This document shows positions 63,478-64,000 of a DNA stretch of 64,000 nucleotides, in pieces. This DNA comes from Paragorgia papillata. Lineage: Eukaryota; Cnidaria; Anthozoa; Scleralcyonacea; Coralliidae. The stretch spans positions 577,501 through 641,500 of the forward strand of contig JAWNZC010000117.1 in NCBI GenBank assembly GCA_035771165.1, given 5' to 3'. Positions within the stretch are counted from its first letter, which is position 1, and each line of letters starts with the position of its first letter. Position numbers and translations under genes: made by a program. The notes under the pieces were generated by a model. The model was given only the letters and a program-made list of their open reading frames with translations. It did not search any database and was not told the DNA's origin.

Positions 63478-63615
63478 CGCATTCACTTCGAGAGGTTCAA
63501 CGCTTGTTTGGAGTATACTTGGCTCGATAATTCAAAACAAGAGTTCGCAACGATAGCGCGGTACTCCTGCCCGTTCCCAATTCAGCGGGGGAAAAAAAGA
63601 GGTGTAGTCACTGAA

Positions 63616-63793
63616 ATGAGTTACAAAATGCGAAATGGTATCGAAGTCGACGGTGAATCAGTGGGATCTGATACAGATGGAAATACAACCGCAAGCAAAC
63701 GCAAACCTCACTATAATTTCGTCGTCATTCCTGTAATCCCTAAACCTCTGGCTATTTTTTGCCTCGTCGCAAACATCTTTATTCCTGGATCAG
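63616..63793 (+). CDS. First exon of a Stum/SPEC3-like membrane protein, 3' part outside
   Basis: ATG at 63616 (MSYKMRNGIEVDGESVGSD) through a hydrophobic segment VVIPVIPKPLAIFCLVANIF and IPGSG to the donor G|GTAAAT. The IPV-PxPLAI..C..N.F.PG-G pattern is the hallmark, from memory, of the Stum/SPEC3 family of two-pass membrane proteins linked to cilia and mechanosensory neurons. The start was chosen at ATG because the longer open frame begins at TTG. Confidence 0.7.
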
Positions 63794-64000
63794 GTAAATG
63801 TCATGTATATTTCAATATTTTATAAGAAACACGTAAAATTATTAGTCTTGTCATAGGTCTCGTTCATGTATCCGGCTAGAAATATTCTAGTTTAACAATT
63901 TGCCTTTTAGTATAGCGGTTTAATTTTATAACATATAGTCACAATTAATTCTATAAACAGGCAGCTATATATAATCGTTTCGCGCCTTTTTCCTTTTACA

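Larger units (their letters stand above)
60357..63615. other. AT-rich intergenic stretch
   Basis: No gene seen apart from the two foldbacks at 61533 and 62083. Composition is AT-rich with short TA runs. Confidence 0.6.

Overview
This is a piece of an animal nuclear genome. It has multi-exon genes with GT-AG introns, a DM-domain (doublesex/mab-3) gene, an inositol-trisphosphate 3-kinase gene and metazoan-type tyrosine-kinase exons. It also carries very many short inverted-repeat (foldback/MITE) elements and tetranucleotide arrays. One repeat family, with TTAACCCTTT ends and an inner motif GTCTGGCGTTAGACAGAGTA, is one I associate from memory with anthozoan (coral/anemone) genomes. Cnidarian is therefore my best guess for the organism, but it is an inference.

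Layout. (1) 1-17417, plus strand: the 3' part of a large gene whose start lies before the window. It begins with the last exons of one tyrosine-kinase domain (2726-3987) and continues through a 4.8-kb exon encoding about 1,600 residues of low-complexity sequence (5062-9845). It ends with a complete second tyrosine-kinase domain spread over eight exons (10614-17417). All splice phases agree, so the exons can be joined into one product of about 1,978 codons within the window, provided a one-base frame break near 6890 is crossed. (2) 21096-23387, minus strand: two well-supported exons and one weaker exon of an unrecognised gene. (3) 26730-36155, plus strand: a complete ten-exon inositol-1,4,5-trisphosphate 3-kinase gene (about 585 aa). 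(4) 43202-43493, minus strand: one exon with a ricin-B-like (QxW) lectin repeat. (5) 48433-55990, plus strand: a two-exon DMRTA-type transcription factor (DM domain plus DMA domain), split by a 6.4-kb repeat-filled intron. (6) 58040-59667, plus strand: a two-exon precursor of a secreted cysteine-rich protein. (7) 63616-63793, plus strand: the first exon of a Stum/SPEC3-like membrane protein running off the window.

Most remaining sequence is intron or intergenic DNA filled with non-autonomous inverted-repeat transposons. Several are nested or lie end to end, and the same families recur in different introns. There are also two LINE reverse-transcriptase C-terminal remnants and long microsatellites or minisatellites. 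I saw no rRNA, tRNA or CRISPR array.

The most unusual system is the first gene. It has two tyrosine-kinase domains flanking a long tail that carries seven DPF tripeptides (the alpha-adaptin binding type) and twelve perfectly spaced 16-residue repeats, each with one tyrosine in the context [D/N]YVG. That suggests a signalling scaffold linked to endocytosis, which the kinase could itself phosphorylate. The function is inference; the architecture is read directly from the sequence.
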